Source: Clarireedia homoeocarpa
Taxonomy: Eukaryota; Ascomycota; Leotiomycetes; Helotiales; Rutstroemiaceae
Direction of reading: 5' to 3'
Assembly (NCBI GenBank): GCA_001465935.1
Contig: LNKV01000024.1
Coordinates: forward strand, 1-64,000
Length of the DNA: 64,000 bases
Below, piece after piece: positions 47,495-59,586 of the stretch. The position numbers and the translations under genes are program-made. Every line of letters begins with the position of its first letter. Positions within the stretch are counted from its first letter, which is position 1. The notes under the pieces are model-generated. The model made no database searches, was not told the origin of the DNA, and saw only the letters and a list, made by a program, of their open reading frames with translations.

Positions 47495-47524
<30 letters not shown>
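47495..47524 (+). repeat. (TG)n microsatellite
   Basis: About 15 TG units directly after a GGGTT-rich pentamer array. Confidence 0.9.
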
Positions 47525-47526
<2 letters not shown>

Positions 47527-47813
47527 CTTGGTGGGAGAGATGGGATGAGGAGAGGGTGTATAAGGGGGGAGGTGGGGGGAGAGTGTAGGGAAAGAGGGAG
47601 GGAGGGGAGAAAGTCGTAGGATGAGATGAGATGAGATAAGATGGGGTAGAAGAGCGGGTAGCGAGTGGAAGAGGGAGGGAGGGAGGCACGGACGGACGGA
47701 GGGGCCAGAAAGAAGTATAAGATAGATAGGAATAGGAAGGGATGGGAAGGTGGGAGATGAGATGGGATGGGATGGGAATAGATAGATAGATAGAGAGATA
47801 ACCTCAAGTGACG

Positions 47814-47851
47814 TTCAAAGTTCAAAGTTCAAAGTTCAAAGTTCAAAGTTC
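47814..47851 (+). repeat. (TTCAAAG)n tandem repeat
   Basis: Five and a half perfect heptamer units. Confidence 0.9.
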
Positions 47852-48007
47852 AGATATAGTATAGTATAGTTATGAGAAGAGAAGAGAAAGTTTGAATAAA
47901 TAGATAGAGAGAGATATAGTATAGAGAGAGATATAGCGTGTAATTTCTTTCATTAGAAAAAGGAGTAAAACATCTACTGTCAAAATCGACCAGGAGACAC
48001 ACAGAGA

Positions 48008-48030
48008 CACACACAGACACACACACACAC

Positions 48031-48078
<48 letters not shown>
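48008..48078 (+). repeat. (CA)n microsatellite
   Basis: About 70 bp of CA with a few GA or GC interruptions. Confidence 0.9.
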
Positions 48079-48081
<3 letters not shown>

Positions 48082-48961
48082 GAGAGAGGAGAATAAGATC
48101 AGATGAATCAGATAAGTATAAGTGATATATCCTCAAAAAACAAGAAAAAACTATAATACATTTGCATTCGTTATGTTTTCTATTGTACATCTGAAAGTAA
48201 AGTAGAACGTAGTAAAGCCTGAAAGTAAAGTAAAAGTTGGTCTTTCGTCCTTCCATTTTGCATAATCGATTCGGCCGTTTTTCTTTCCTTTCTCTCCCCC
48301 TCCCTCCTTATACCATCCATATTGTCAGATTAATAGGTAAGTAGTAAGTAGGTATATTACAATCACCTCTCCCTGAAATCCCATTCATTCATTCCCCTCC
48401 CACCCTTTTTTGGCACTCGCCCTTTATCCTCAATTTCAGGCACACACGCAAAGAAAATTTCTGTTCTGGTACTTGTGGTATATAACCACATTCGATGATA
48501 TAGGCTGAGAAGATGAAATCAAAAGAAAGAAAATGGGAAAAAAAAAAATTCAAGCGCTGCCGCCCCATATGATCATCATGAGCATGGTATCGTGGCATTG
48601 AAGAAGTAGGACGATAACTGAAAACAAATAAAAAGCACCGTTGGGCATATTTCGCATCGACATGAGCGCATCGCATCGTATTATGAATTTGTCTCGTAAA
48701 AAGGTACTGTTTGTAAAGAAAGACATCGAAAACGTTTGATCGTTAAGGGGCGTAAAACTCTAAAAGAGAGGCCATCCATACAAAGCGCAAAATTGTGTCG
48801 TGTTTTTGTATTATGAAAATCATATTTTGTGAACCGAAAAGAAATCGTGATATCGAGTATTGCAGTTTGCGAATGGACTTTGTAATTGTCTGGGTCGATA
48901 TATGTGTGGAGCTATTCGCGATTTGGGAGGTGGGTTTGAAGTGTGATGAGATTTTGACACG

Positions 48962-50415
48962 TCAGACGTCGGATCTTCGTGGGTTCTCTTGATGTTGTTC
49001 CGTTGATTTCGGCTCTTGACCGACTGCGCCTTCATACCGCATTTCCTGCTGTGCTTTAACTTGCGAACGTGCCTGTGCCTGTGCCTCTGCCGGTTCACCG
49101 CCACTGGAATGCATTTGACGTCCTTGGATATTGGCGTGAACATTGAACTGTGGCTCTTGGCCATGATGGTGGGTTTGCAAAGTGTCTTGGGGATTGAATA
49201 TAGATCGGTTGTATTGGGGCATCATTGAATGCTCCAAAGCTCGCGGGCTTCCAGCTGGCTGCGGTGTGGGAGTGTGAAGCTGTGTCGGAAAAGTCGCTGG
49301 CAGAATTGGAAAACTACCTTCACCTGTTCTTGGAACCTAAGCCAAAAGTTAGAACTCAAGTCGCAGAAGATCATTGCATTATACTCAAATTTACCTTTGA
49401 TGATCTGGAACTCGTTGGCCTACCACGTCTTTTCCTACTCGAGTCACCCTGCTCAGTAGAATGTATAGCTGGGTTCGGCTCGGGTTCTTGGCTGCCAGCA
49501 AGTAACGGCGCAAGTGTTGCAAAACCACCCGTGTGCACATCTCCACTACCCGGAAAATCAAGAGCACCCTTGGGACTTTCCAATCCACCTAAGACCTCAC
49601 CCCGTGCGACTTCTCCAGCTTGACGAATCTTAACATCTTGTTTCGAAGGTCTTCCACGCTTTTTGGGTGCTTGAGTTTGGAAAGGCGACGTGAAAGACAG
49701 TGGCGAGCCATTTGGAGCTGGCTTGGGTTGGAGATTGCGTTGCCCTGTTGTGATAATATCAAGGCCTGAAGCACGACGCTTTCGTGAGGGATCAACAGGA
49801 CCTAACTCTAGCTCCGAAGTTGATTTGCGCTTTGGTTGGAGACCCGGAGAGCTACTGGTGGTGGGATAAGGAGGAGCGGAAAATGGTTGGAAGTTGGAAA
49901 GACGACGGGATCTGAGATTTTCGAAGGCCTTCATACAAGAATCCACGTTTCGTCCTTGAATGCGATTAGCAATCGTTTCATTTCCCGCGGCTCCTCCGAT
50001 AAATGTCTGTTGTTGTTTGCATGTTGTTGCGCGGGCATCTGGGTTCCGAGAATTGGGGGGGGAGGGAGGGAGGGAGGGAGGGAACAAACTGGGGTAAAGC
50101 TCCGCTTACCATGTGGAATTTGCATTTGCAACCAGTTTGGATTAATGTTGCTTTCCGTAAGAAATACAAGCATTCTTTCCAAAGGGATTTCACTGGTCTT
50201 GATTGCCTCAGCGAGGAGGAAGCGCTGTTAACATATATTCCAGATTAGCTACAGGCGCGCTTGGCGGAATACTAACTGATATGTCATGAATCATGTGGCG
50301 GGGGATCGCGTGGGATGGCGCGGCTGATAGGCAAAGAGATATAATATACAGTGGAGCGTGGAGTGGTTTGCGACAACGTACGTACCTGCTCTTGTTCTGT
50401 AAACGGCGCATCCAT
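48962..50415 (-). CDS. AT-hook protein with conserved N-terminal helix region
   Basis: Four minus-strand exons: 50415-50386, 50224-50110, 50038-49395, 49336-48962, giving 387 residues. All junctions keep frame: EQEQ to RFLLAEAIKTSEIPLERM, then QMQIPHD to ARATTCKQQQTFIGG, then SRSSK to VPRTGEGSFP. The most conserved-looking parts are the N-terminal 100 residues (FLTESNINPNWLQMQIP; MKAFENLRSRRL). Two AT-hooks follow: KKRGRPSKQ and KRRGRPTSSR. The C-terminus is Gln/His-rich. The short first exon (10 codons) and the acceptor giving PHD are the least certain. A small DNA-minor-groove-binding nuclear protein is likely; no family name is recognised. Confidence 0.72.
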
Positions 50416-51133
50416 CGTTTGTTGGATGTGGGTTGTGGGCAAATGCTGGATGGGAGGGCGTCTATGATGAATGTATGCTAGAAGATCGAAAGGGAGATCA
50501 AAGTGCAGAGAATATGAGAGGACGACGAGAAAGAGTGTAGTAAATGGAAAGAAATCGACCAAATAAATTCATTGAAGAAGTCATGAAGGATTAATAAATT
50601 GTTGGCAGCGACATTAATTGATATATAACGAACGGCAGAGCTTTCTATTCACTACAAAAGAGCGGCGAATGTGAACGAAGGCGAAGAGCAGAGGATCGGC
50701 TACCTGGGATATCAGGGTATTGGGGGGGGGGAGGGGGTAAATCAGTGTGTAGGTAGTTCGGTTTCGGTGGTGAGCAGGTCAACTCGGTGGTGAAGATGCG
50801 AACGGGGGAGGTAAAAGATAGTCAGATTGTAGGATTTGTGTAGCAAAAGGGACGTAGAAATGCAAAATGAAAGGTTGACAGAAAACGAAAGGAAGGGAAC
50901 GAAGGGCCGCCCCGCGAAATGTGGATGTGGGTTATGGATGTGGATGTGGATGTGGATGCGGATGCGGGCGCAGACCTGGCTGGGTGTGGATGATATGAGT
51001 CTATGAAACGTCGAAACCTTGGTACTGGGAAGAAAGAGAGGGGGGAAGAAGGGGACTCGGGGCCAAGGACTCGGCCGGGGAACAAGGAGAAGGAGAGAGA
51101 AGAGGGGACGAGACGAGACGAGACGAGAGGACG

Positions 51134-51246
51134 GGAAGGTGGGAAGGTGGGAAGGTGGGAAGGTGAGAAGGTGGGCAAGTGAGCAAGTGGGAAGGTGGGC
51201 AAGTGAGCAAGTGAGCAAGTGAGCAAGTGAGCAAGTGAGCAGGTGG
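51134..51246 (+). repeat. (GTGGGAAG)n/(GTGAGCAA)n minisatellite
   Basis: Octamer units change from GTGGGAAG to GTGGGCAA and then GTGAGCAA along the array, showing stepwise divergence of one repeat. Confidence 0.85.
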
Positions 51247-51565
51247 GCTGGTGGAGCCTTTTTGAAGCTGCTGTCGAAGGAAGGCGCGTGGGAGTGGGAG
51301 TAAGGTTGGGAGTAAGGTTGGGTGTAAGGTTAAGGTGCCAGGTTGCGAGGTTGCGAGGTTGCGAGGTTGCAAAGTGGGTGGCAGGTTGCGAGGGTGCTGA
51401 GTACAGACAGGCACGCTATCTAAGCCGAGTCGGGTGTCGTAAAAGAGAAAAGAGATGGCGACGGCGAATTAAATGTTTCGACAGCCAACCGTTCCGCGGC
51501 GAGTCTGTACTGTACCGGTATTGCTTCTGTAAATAAACCGTAAGAACGCAAGAACCTGGGAGCTT

Positions 51566-51655
51566 GGAGCATCGAGCATGGAGCATGGAGCATGGAGCAT
51601 GGAGCATGAGCATGAGCATGGAGCATGGAGCGTGGGAGCATGGGAGCATGGGAAC
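51566..51655 (+). repeat. (GGAGCAT)n minisatellite
   Basis: About ten 6-9-bp units of GGAGCAT/GGGAGCAT/GAGCAT. Confidence 0.8.
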
Positions 51656-52055
51656 CTGGGAAGCTGCGAACCTGGGACTCTGAGAAAGGCTTGTCGTCCG
51701 CGCTTCACCACCACGTAAATGAGACGCGCATCGGTGGCTCGTATAAAAAGGTATAAAAACGTACAAAAACGTAACAACATGTGCGAATCCAGCACGGCCG
51801 TAGCAGCAGCAGGGAACGACTATAAACAAACCGGGTTGGTGCTCCAAGGGGACGCCGAATGGGATGGCAGAGAGAGCCCTCCTGGAGCTGGTAATTATGT
51901 CGTGCATATGCAGCGTGGAATTGCACTTGGCCTTTTGCACGGGGAACTTCCTTTTTCCCTCTTCAAACCACATTTAGCCCCGGGAAGAAGTCCAAGCAAT
52001 CAGGATAATTAAGACAGCGATGCACATGTAAATGCAGGTGCCGCTGGGAGACGGC

Positions 52056-52119
52056 AGATGGGCGATGGGCGATGGGCGATGGGCGATGGACGATGGGCGA
52101 TGGGCGATGGGAGATGGGA
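52056..52119 (+). repeat. (GGGCGAT)n minisatellite
   Basis: Seven to eight units of GGGCGAT with GGACGAT and GGGAGAT variants. Confidence 0.85.
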
Positions 52120-53796
52120 GCTGCTCATGCAGATGCAGATGCAAAGATAAATGCAGGAAGAAATACGGAAATGAAGCTTGGTGAGGCAAAGAGAAATACG
52201 GAAATGATGCTTGGTGAGGCAAAGAGAACCAAAGAGACCCCGGCCCGCTGTATTGACCTCGGGATCCTGAGTACTTCGTCCATTTCGGCTTCTATCGAGT
52301 CTCCTTTGCTTCTGTGCCCGGCCGCCCCCGCCTGCACAAAGTGTCTCGTAACGAAGAGAGCTCCAGCCCCAGCTCCAGCTCCAGCCACAGCCACAACAAC
52401 ATCCACTTCCTTTTTCCTTGCTTTGTTTCTACGGAATATCACAACCTTCGAATCCTTATCGTTACACCAACATCCCCCCTTTGTAGATGTACTACTTTGC
52501 AGATACTGCACCTGCTTATCATGCCAGCTTTTCTTTTCCCCCCTCATTTGCCTCAATTCAATTCGCGTCCGACAAACTATCCATACAAAATGACAAACGT
52601 CCCTTCTTACCACAGCTCCTAGTCGTCCTAGTCCTATCCCTAATCCTTATCCCATCCCCATCTCATTACATACGGTAGGACGGCAGGACGGCAATACAAA
52701 CGAAACGACAAATAGGAGAGCAAACTTGATCTTTTATTGGATACCAACTATAATTTACCTGGGTAGGCTGTCCTTGCAGCTTCCAGGACGACGTTCAGAC
52801 ATCATTCTTCAAAGATTGGCTGAAAACATTGGAAAAGCAACCAATTATGGCCAGGGACGCTTTAGCGGAGCCGTAAAGATCAAGCACAATCCAACCATTC
52901 ACCACTACAATTATCGGGTAAGGCTGGCGAGTTCTGGGACCTTAACTGTTATACAGACTGATACTTCAACCTCATCTTCAACCTTCGTCTGCAATCCCCT
53001 CCCATCAAGTGTATTCGACATGCCCAAGAATTCCGGCTTGATTGGTTGTTGGAGGGGTTGAACTGGTGCTATCCTTCCTTCCGAGGCCGGATATGCGACC
53101 TTACTCACTGTGCCTCGTCATTTTATCCCGTCTCCTCTTGTTACTTTTTCGACAGACGACAGCAACTTGCGGCAGAAGCGCCCGAAAAGAACTTCGTCAT
53201 AATTTATGCGATTGGTATGGAACATACATCTCAACTATTAACATTCTAAGGAAGTAATATCCTCATATACTCTGAATCCCTTGTGGGGTTGACTCTACAC
53301 CTATGCAGGAATGCGCTGTCAAGAGCTCATTAGGTATGAACATGACCAGTTGATTTCCTTCCCTTCAATCTACGCAAAACTGACCATGGCTTATAGAACT
53401 CGAATATTACAATTTCCTACAATGATAGCCCTTCCGCCCGATGTATGACTACGAGCCGCATGCCGCGGATCTGGGAGGGGCAGCACCAACAAAGTCCGAG
53501 CCGTAACTGCACAATCAATTATGAAAGTCGATATATGCTACTACATTCTAGGAGCCCACAAGTCCCGAATCGGATCGCTGCATTCATCGTAAAATTCAAC
53601 AAATCCAGGTTACCCTCTGGCTTACCTGCGACCGCAAAAACATACACACAATATCATGGCGACCATCACCAGGCAGGGGACGGCAAATGGCACCGCGCTG
53701 GGACGCTCTTCGGAAGGCTATGCGGCCGGTAAATTTCAAGCTACATACTAGCATAAGTATGTAGGATATTTCCTTCCAGCCTGACGGCAGATCTGG

Positions 53797-53882
53797 TGGT
53801 CTTGATAGTCTAAGGGCTATCCCGCCTTCGCGGATGAAGCTATGGCGACGGCATCGTCGGAACGGCGCTCAGACTATCTAGA
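53797..53882 (+). repeat. Structured inverted-repeat segment
   Basis: TGATAGTCT near 53800 pairs with AGACTATC near 53872, and the interval contains the smaller hairpin CCGC-CTTC-GCGG. It could fold, but nothing identifies it as a known RNA. Confidence 0.3.
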
Positions 53883-54743
53883 AGTTTGATTTAGATCATC
53901 GCAGGACATCGTCTTAATTGTCAGCATTTGGTGGCAGAGATAAGTAGTCAAGATCAAAGTCTGCCCACTGTCAACCTAGTGAACGGAAGTATAGTTTTGT
54001 TTTTCAGCGCTCGGCGGAATTTACCGAGGCAGCGCAATGGCGCTCGTTCAAATTGTATCTTCTCTTTCTCATCATAGCAATTATTAGCAAATACCAACGA
54101 CTTTTGGAGGATGAAGGCCATCTCAGTTCATGAGTAGTGATATGTGATTATCAAGGAACGAATAGCAGAGGATCTCGGGTGCTTTGAACAATGTTAAAGA
54201 GGTGAAAGTGGAGGTTCAGCAAGACACAATTTACACGATCTTGGGGCTATCGCTCCCCTTCCTTTTCCACCCCAACGTCCAGCTCCCTTTCGCTCCACAA
54301 ACATTCACTCCTGTGGCAGAACGGCAGAACGGCAGAACAGCAGAACAGCAGAACAGGGCTCCATGTACTTTGCCGACTGGTACAATAATTCGCAACGAAC
54401 CACGTCTCCCATACTCTCTCGAGTCATCCCATTATTAACCGCCGCTACTTCTGATCTTTCTGCCATTTGCCATCCAGGCGCATCCGATCTCTACCTGTTT
54501 ATGTGCGCAAGAAGTCGGATTAATTTCTTTGGGAAGTGGCGGGTTTCAAAGAGCCATTGCAGTTCGTAATACGTCGCTGCGTTAATTCAGGAGTTGTTGG
54601 GTAATCCCCCCTCCTCTCTGCCAACGCGACCAAGAGGAACCAAAACGGTCTCGAGCATACCAATAGTTCGTTCGCCTTCGGCTTCACGCCCGCACCATCC
54701 TGACGCGATTCCACCACAACTGCACCACAACGATATTCCTACA

Positions 54744-56939
54744 ATGGCGGATGAGATTAAGGTTGAGAAGCCGGAGGCTGTAAATGCTGCGCTCGGTGAG
54801 ATGAAGCTCGAAGAAGAGGATGAAGCGCATAATCATGTCAATGGCACAAATGGACATATATCTACGCCTAGAGAATTCAAAAGATCTCAATCCAACACCC
54901 CAGGTCTCGTAAATTCCGGCTCACAAAGTCCGATTACAAAGAACAGCGCCAGTCAGACACCTAAATCCGAAGATGAAGAAGAACAGGAGCTCATCGGTGG
55001 TGATATTACTGTCACAGCTGAACCAGGCAAAGCACCAAAGCTGACCAGGAAGTCTTCACAAAAAGTAATTTCGCGGCCACCGCCACTTTTCACTGATTTA
55101 CCAGATGCTACGGAAGAGGCGAGCTCAGTCTTTCAGGTAATTAAAGATTGTATATATGGAGCTAAGCACATGGGAGCGTCTGAACACGATGCATTGGATT
55201 GTGATTGCGCTGAAGAATGGAGTATGATTGTGATTTTTTTTTTCTTTCTCTTTTCTCTTTTCTCATGCATCAAGCTGGCTGACAATGGATTCTAGGCGAT
55301 GGCAAGAATCATGCTTGCGGGGAGGATTCCGACTGTATCAATCGATTGACGAAAATGGAATGTGGAGGAGGGCATAGAGATTGCAATTGTGGTGCGGACT
55401 GTCAAAACCAACGCTTCCAACGAAGACAATACGCCAACGTATCCGTAATCAAGACCGATAAAAAAGGGTACGGCCTACGCGCAAACACCGATCTAAATGC
55501 GGATGATTTTATTTTCGAGTATATTGGAGAAGTTATTAATGAACCGACCTTTCGACGACGAACTATTCAATATGACCAGGAAGGAATCAAACATTTTTAT
55601 TTCATGTCACTTACGAAGAGCGAATTTGTCGATGCCACCAAGAAGGGAAACCTAGGACGATTTTGCAATCATTCTTGCAACCCGAATTGCTACGTGGACA
55701 AGTGGGTGGTCGGCGAAAAGCTACGCATGGGCATTTTTGCCGAGCGACACATCAGGGCCGGCGAGGAATTGGTTTTCAATTATAACGTAGACCGATACGG
55801 TGCCGATCCTCAACCGTGTTATTGCGGCGAGCCAAACTGTACAGGATTCATTGGAGGAAAGACTCAAACCGAGCGTGCCACCAAATTATCTCATGCTACC
55901 ATCGAAGCTCTCGGCATCGATGATGGTGACGGATGGGATACAGCTGTCGCAAAGAAACCCCGGAAAAAGAAGTCCGGTGAAGACGACGAAGAATACGTTA
56001 ACAATGTCCAACCCAAAGGTCTCGATGAAAATGGAGTTCGGAAGGTTATGGCGACTCTTATGCAATGTAAAGAGAAATGGATTGCCGTCAAATTACTCAG
56101 TCGGATACAACGTTGTGAGGATGACCGGGTCAGAAATCGAGTCGTACAAATGCACGGCTATCAGATTCTTCGTACCACCTTAACGACTTGGAAAGAAGAC
56201 AATAATGTGGTTCTACAGATTTTCGATATTCTCTACAAGTTTCCACGGCTTACTCGGAACAAGATCAATGATTCGAAGATCGAGGCAGTAGTCCAATCTC
56301 TTACGACGTCTGAGCACGAAGATGTCGCTTTCGAAGCAAAGAGACTTATAGAGGAGTGGAGCAAATTAGAGGTTGCGTACCGAATTCCGAGAAGAGCTCC
56401 AAACACACAGATAGTGGAACGTCGGCCTTCAGAACCAGTCAAAGAAGTGACAGCATCTCCTGTCATCGTCGCTCCCACTGGTCCTCGAAGTGTCATCCCT
56501 CAACGCAATGCCAACTTCATCGCAAATCGATCTTCTATTCGTCGGGGTAATTTCAACAACTTACCACCGGGATGGTTCACTGCGATGGATCAAAACGGCA
56601 ATACTTACTACTACAGTAAAAGTGGCCAAACAACATGGCAGCGACCTTTCGTTGCCGCACCGGAACCCCCACCGCCGCCAAAGGTACCGCCGAAGAGTGT
56701 TCAAACTCAAAAGGCACTCCAGGATATTATTGATAGTATCACGAAGGTTGAGCCTTCGTCGCATACACCCACTCAGTCTTCTCATTCCGCGGAAGCTACG
56801 CCAAAGGAGAAGAAGAGACCGTCTGAAAAATGGCGTTCTCTTCCTTTAGAGAAGCAAATGAAGCTTTATGAGAACACTGTAAGTATTCTCATCTTACTTC
56901 CCTTTCGCTTCTTCTTTCCGTGCCCTTTTCCTACCTCTG

Positions 56940-56975
<36 letters not shown>

Positions 56976-57985
56976 CCTTACTCTCCAACACTACTATCTC
57001 AGTTTCTTCCCCCAGCCTCATATTTCAATTCGCTAATATCCCGCACTAGCTCTTCCCCCATATCAAACACATAATGCAAAAATTCTCCGGCAAGCTTCCC
57101 AAAGACGATCTCAAGAAGTTTGCCAAAGAAGTCGGAAAGAAGCTTGTCGCGTCCGATTTCAAAAATAACCGTGTCGAGGATCCAACGAGGATATCGGAGA
57201 AACAAGAGAAGAAGGTTAAGCGGTATGTGAGGGATTTTTTTGAGAAGGCCGTCGAGAAGAAAAAGGAATTGGAGAGGAGGAGGAAGGAGAAAGGTGGGGA
57301 TAAGACGAGGGTTAATGGTAATGGTGGTAGCGGGGTAGTGAAGAGTGAGATGGGTGAGGATGGAGACGTAAAGGCAAGTGCGGGTCTGGGGAATGAGGAA
57401 GCAGGAGTGGTCAAAATAAGCAGTAGTCCCGACACGAACGCCAATCCGGATGCCGACATGGATGACGAACCGGAAATAGAAGTCGAAGCGCCAAGCCCGT
57501 TGGTATCACCCACAGGACAAATCGATATAGAGTTGTTGAAGCGAAAGAGGGAAAGAGATGATGATGGCAAGGAAGATGAAGATCGCAGTCCTAGTGAATC
57601 AATGTCGAGTAAGAGGGTTAAGGAGTTTGACACGCCGCCGCCGCCTCCGCCTCCACCGCCAAAGGAGGGACTGGAATTGGATGGGGAAATGGGTGTAGAG
57701 GAAGGGATGGAAGGGGGCGAGGGAGATTTGATAAGAGAGGGAGAGGAAGAAGGAGAGGAAGAAGGAGATAGGAAGGAAATGAATATAATGGAAACAGAAG
57801 AAGATAGGGAATTAAGAAGACAGGAAGAGGATTTAATGAGGGAGAATGAGGAGGCCATGATGATGGATTTGGATGGAAAGTTGGCGGTTGCGGAAAAGGC
57901 GGAGGAAGTGGAGAGGGAGAGGTTAGGGACAGAGATGGAGATGGGGGTTGTTGATGTTGATAGTAGGGAGGGAGGAAGGATATAA
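54744..57985 (+). CDS. set2: SET2 histone H3 lysine-36 methyltransferase
   Basis: Three exons: 54744-55221, 55296-56878, 57050-57985, giving 998 residues. Domains in order: AWS Cys cluster (about 150-200, DCDCAEEWSDGKNHACGED across intron 1), SET domain (about 202-320, KGYGLRANTDLNADDFIFEY, GRFCNHSCNPNC, VFNYNVDRYG), and post-SET zinc motif CYCGEPNC (about 333). Then come a TFIIS-N/LEDGF-like helical region (KWIAVKLLSRIQRCEDDRVR), a WW domain (about 581-613, LPPGWFTAMDQNGNTYYY), and the SRI domain opening exon 3 (FSGKLPKDDLKKFAKEVGKK). This order is diagnostic for SET2, which rides on elongating RNA polymerase II and methylates H3K36. The extreme C-terminus is acidic and repetitive. Intron 2 (171 bp) contains a 34-T homopolymer. 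Confidence 0.97.
56942..56975 (+). repeat. Poly-T tract (34 T) in set2 intron 2
   Basis: Thirty-four consecutive T lie between the donor at 56879 and the acceptor at 57049. Confidence 0.95.
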
Positions 57986-59023
57986 GATTGTTAGTCAGTT
58001 AGCGGTGTGTGTGAAGGGAACAAATGTCAGGGAGGGTGGAGGAAAGAAAGCAGTGGAGTGGAGGGGAGGAGATGATTGAAAATAGGAGATAGTTTGAAAT
58101 TTGGTTGTGGTTTGGACGCGAAGCGCGGAGTGTGTATCATGCATTTATTTATTCAACTGGACTTTAATTATTATCAATGGAGATATGGATGGATGTGAAG
58201 CTCAATGGATGAAAGAAGGAAAGGAAGTGTAGAAAGAGGAAAAGGCACAAGGACAGGAACGCAACGCGAAAAAAAGGAACGAAGAGAATATCCATCTAGG
58301 GAAAATAAATGATGGGACAGGATAGAAATGAAGGGAGGGAATTGAGAATATATATCTAGGGAAAACAAATCATGGGATAGGATGGAAATGAAGGAAGGGA
58401 AATGAGAAACGCGGAGAATTTATATATATAAATATATATAAATGGAATAGGACAATGGATAAATGGACAGAAATACTCCCGATACCTTTGATGGGGTCTG
58501 GATTAATTGGAGATGTAAAGAGAAAGAGAAAGAGAAGGAGAAGGGGAAGAGGAAGAGGAAGAGGAAGAGGAAGAGGAAGAGGAAGAGGAAGAGGAATGAA
58601 GTGAAAGTGAAAGTGAAAGTGGAATTTGTACATTAAATACAATACAATACAATATAATATCACACTGTCCATACAACGAGTGAGTATAAGAAGAATAAGT
58701 CGAGTCGAGTCGAGTGATCTCAGCGGATATATGTATGTATGTATGTATTCCTTTAGACTCCTGTGTTTGAAAGTCGAAAAGCTCAACGACGCTAGTTAGT
58801 TATTCTAGTCGAAGTAATAAAACACAATAATGAATGAAGGATTCGTAGTTTCCTCAAATGAATTAAGTATATGGATCCGAGAATGAATGAATGAATGAAT
58901 GAATGAATGAATATCTTTCGTCTTTTCTCTCGCCCAGTCGGAATAGTCAGTCAGTCGGTCGGTCGGTCGGTTCACTGCTCCTTCTTGATTCTTCAAAGAT
59001 GTCTGCCAGATGTCTGGCTATAC

Positions 59024-59055
<32 letters not shown>

Positions 59056-59586
59056 AGGAGACTGACTGACTGACTGACTGACTATACTACAAGGCCCAGG
59101 ATTCATCGCAGATTTTCAACTACAGAAAAGCGTTCATCTTTGAATCGATCGATGCATCGAAAAAATGATAAAGGGGTTGTTAGGAATGATGGATGAACCT
59201 CCGTATATCTATCTGTGTTCTGCATAACTTACCGTTTTTCGGAGTCGCTGGGCTGTATGATATTCGTGCGCTTCTAGCTGGGAGAGATGGGAATTGAGAT
59301 AAGCTGCCAGGTAGTATGCTGACCAATCCAGTGGGTTTGATGATAGTTGTTTCCCGTCGGCTGCTTGTAGTTCCGGGGTCTTGTTGTTTGAGTTAGACGG
59401 GCTGTGTTATGGGGGAGTTGGGGCTGGCTTCTCAGTCTTGTGTGGGTGGATTTTATGGTATGGCGGTGGTTTATGAAGCGGAATATATAAGTTGCCCTTC
59501 TCTGGGTTTCTGCTCACCTTTCTCTCTGTTTTGTTTGCCCCTTTATCAATCCTAGTGGAGTATTCTGAAAACATTGTACGATCACA
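57986..59586. other. Intergenic, 1.6 kb, microsatellite-rich
   Basis: No gene is supported. Contains (GAGGAA)n at about 58545-58594, GAATACAATA-type runs near 58637-58662, (GAAT)n near 58883-58910, (TTAG)n near 59022-59055 and (GACT)n near 59069-59084. Confidence 0.45.
58545..58594 (+). repeat. (GAGGAA)n hexanucleotide repeat
   Basis: About eight units of GAGGAA at the centre of a longer purine-only stretch starting near 58516. Confidence 0.9.

Larger units (their letters stand above)
46300..48961. other. Intergenic, 2.7 kb, repeat-rich
   Basis: No gene is supported; this is a convergent gap. Contains GAGAT (about 46455-46497), GTGC (46513-46531), GGTTGT (about 47262-47300), GGGTT (about 47456-47490), TG (47495-47524), TTCAAAG (47814-47851) and CA (48008-48078) arrays. 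Confidence 0.5.
50416..54743. other. Intergenic, 4.3 kb, divergent and repeat-rich
   Basis: Separates the AT-hook gene (minus) from set2 (plus). Many open frames exist on both strands (50742-52613, 52726-53760) but none has domain character, consistent splicing or a sensible partner exon. The left 1.7 kb is dominated by short tandem repeats, listed separately. Confidence 0.45.

Noticed and set aside
52072..52613. Overlapping 160-173-codon frames on both strands
   Set aside because: They run through the GGGCGAT array and a near-duplicate segment; neither strand shows domain features or splice partners.
57046..57858. 270-codon minus-strand open frame opposite set2
   Set aside because: It is the antisense shadow of the acidic C-terminal exon of set2; Ser-rich runs mirror Glu/Asp codons.
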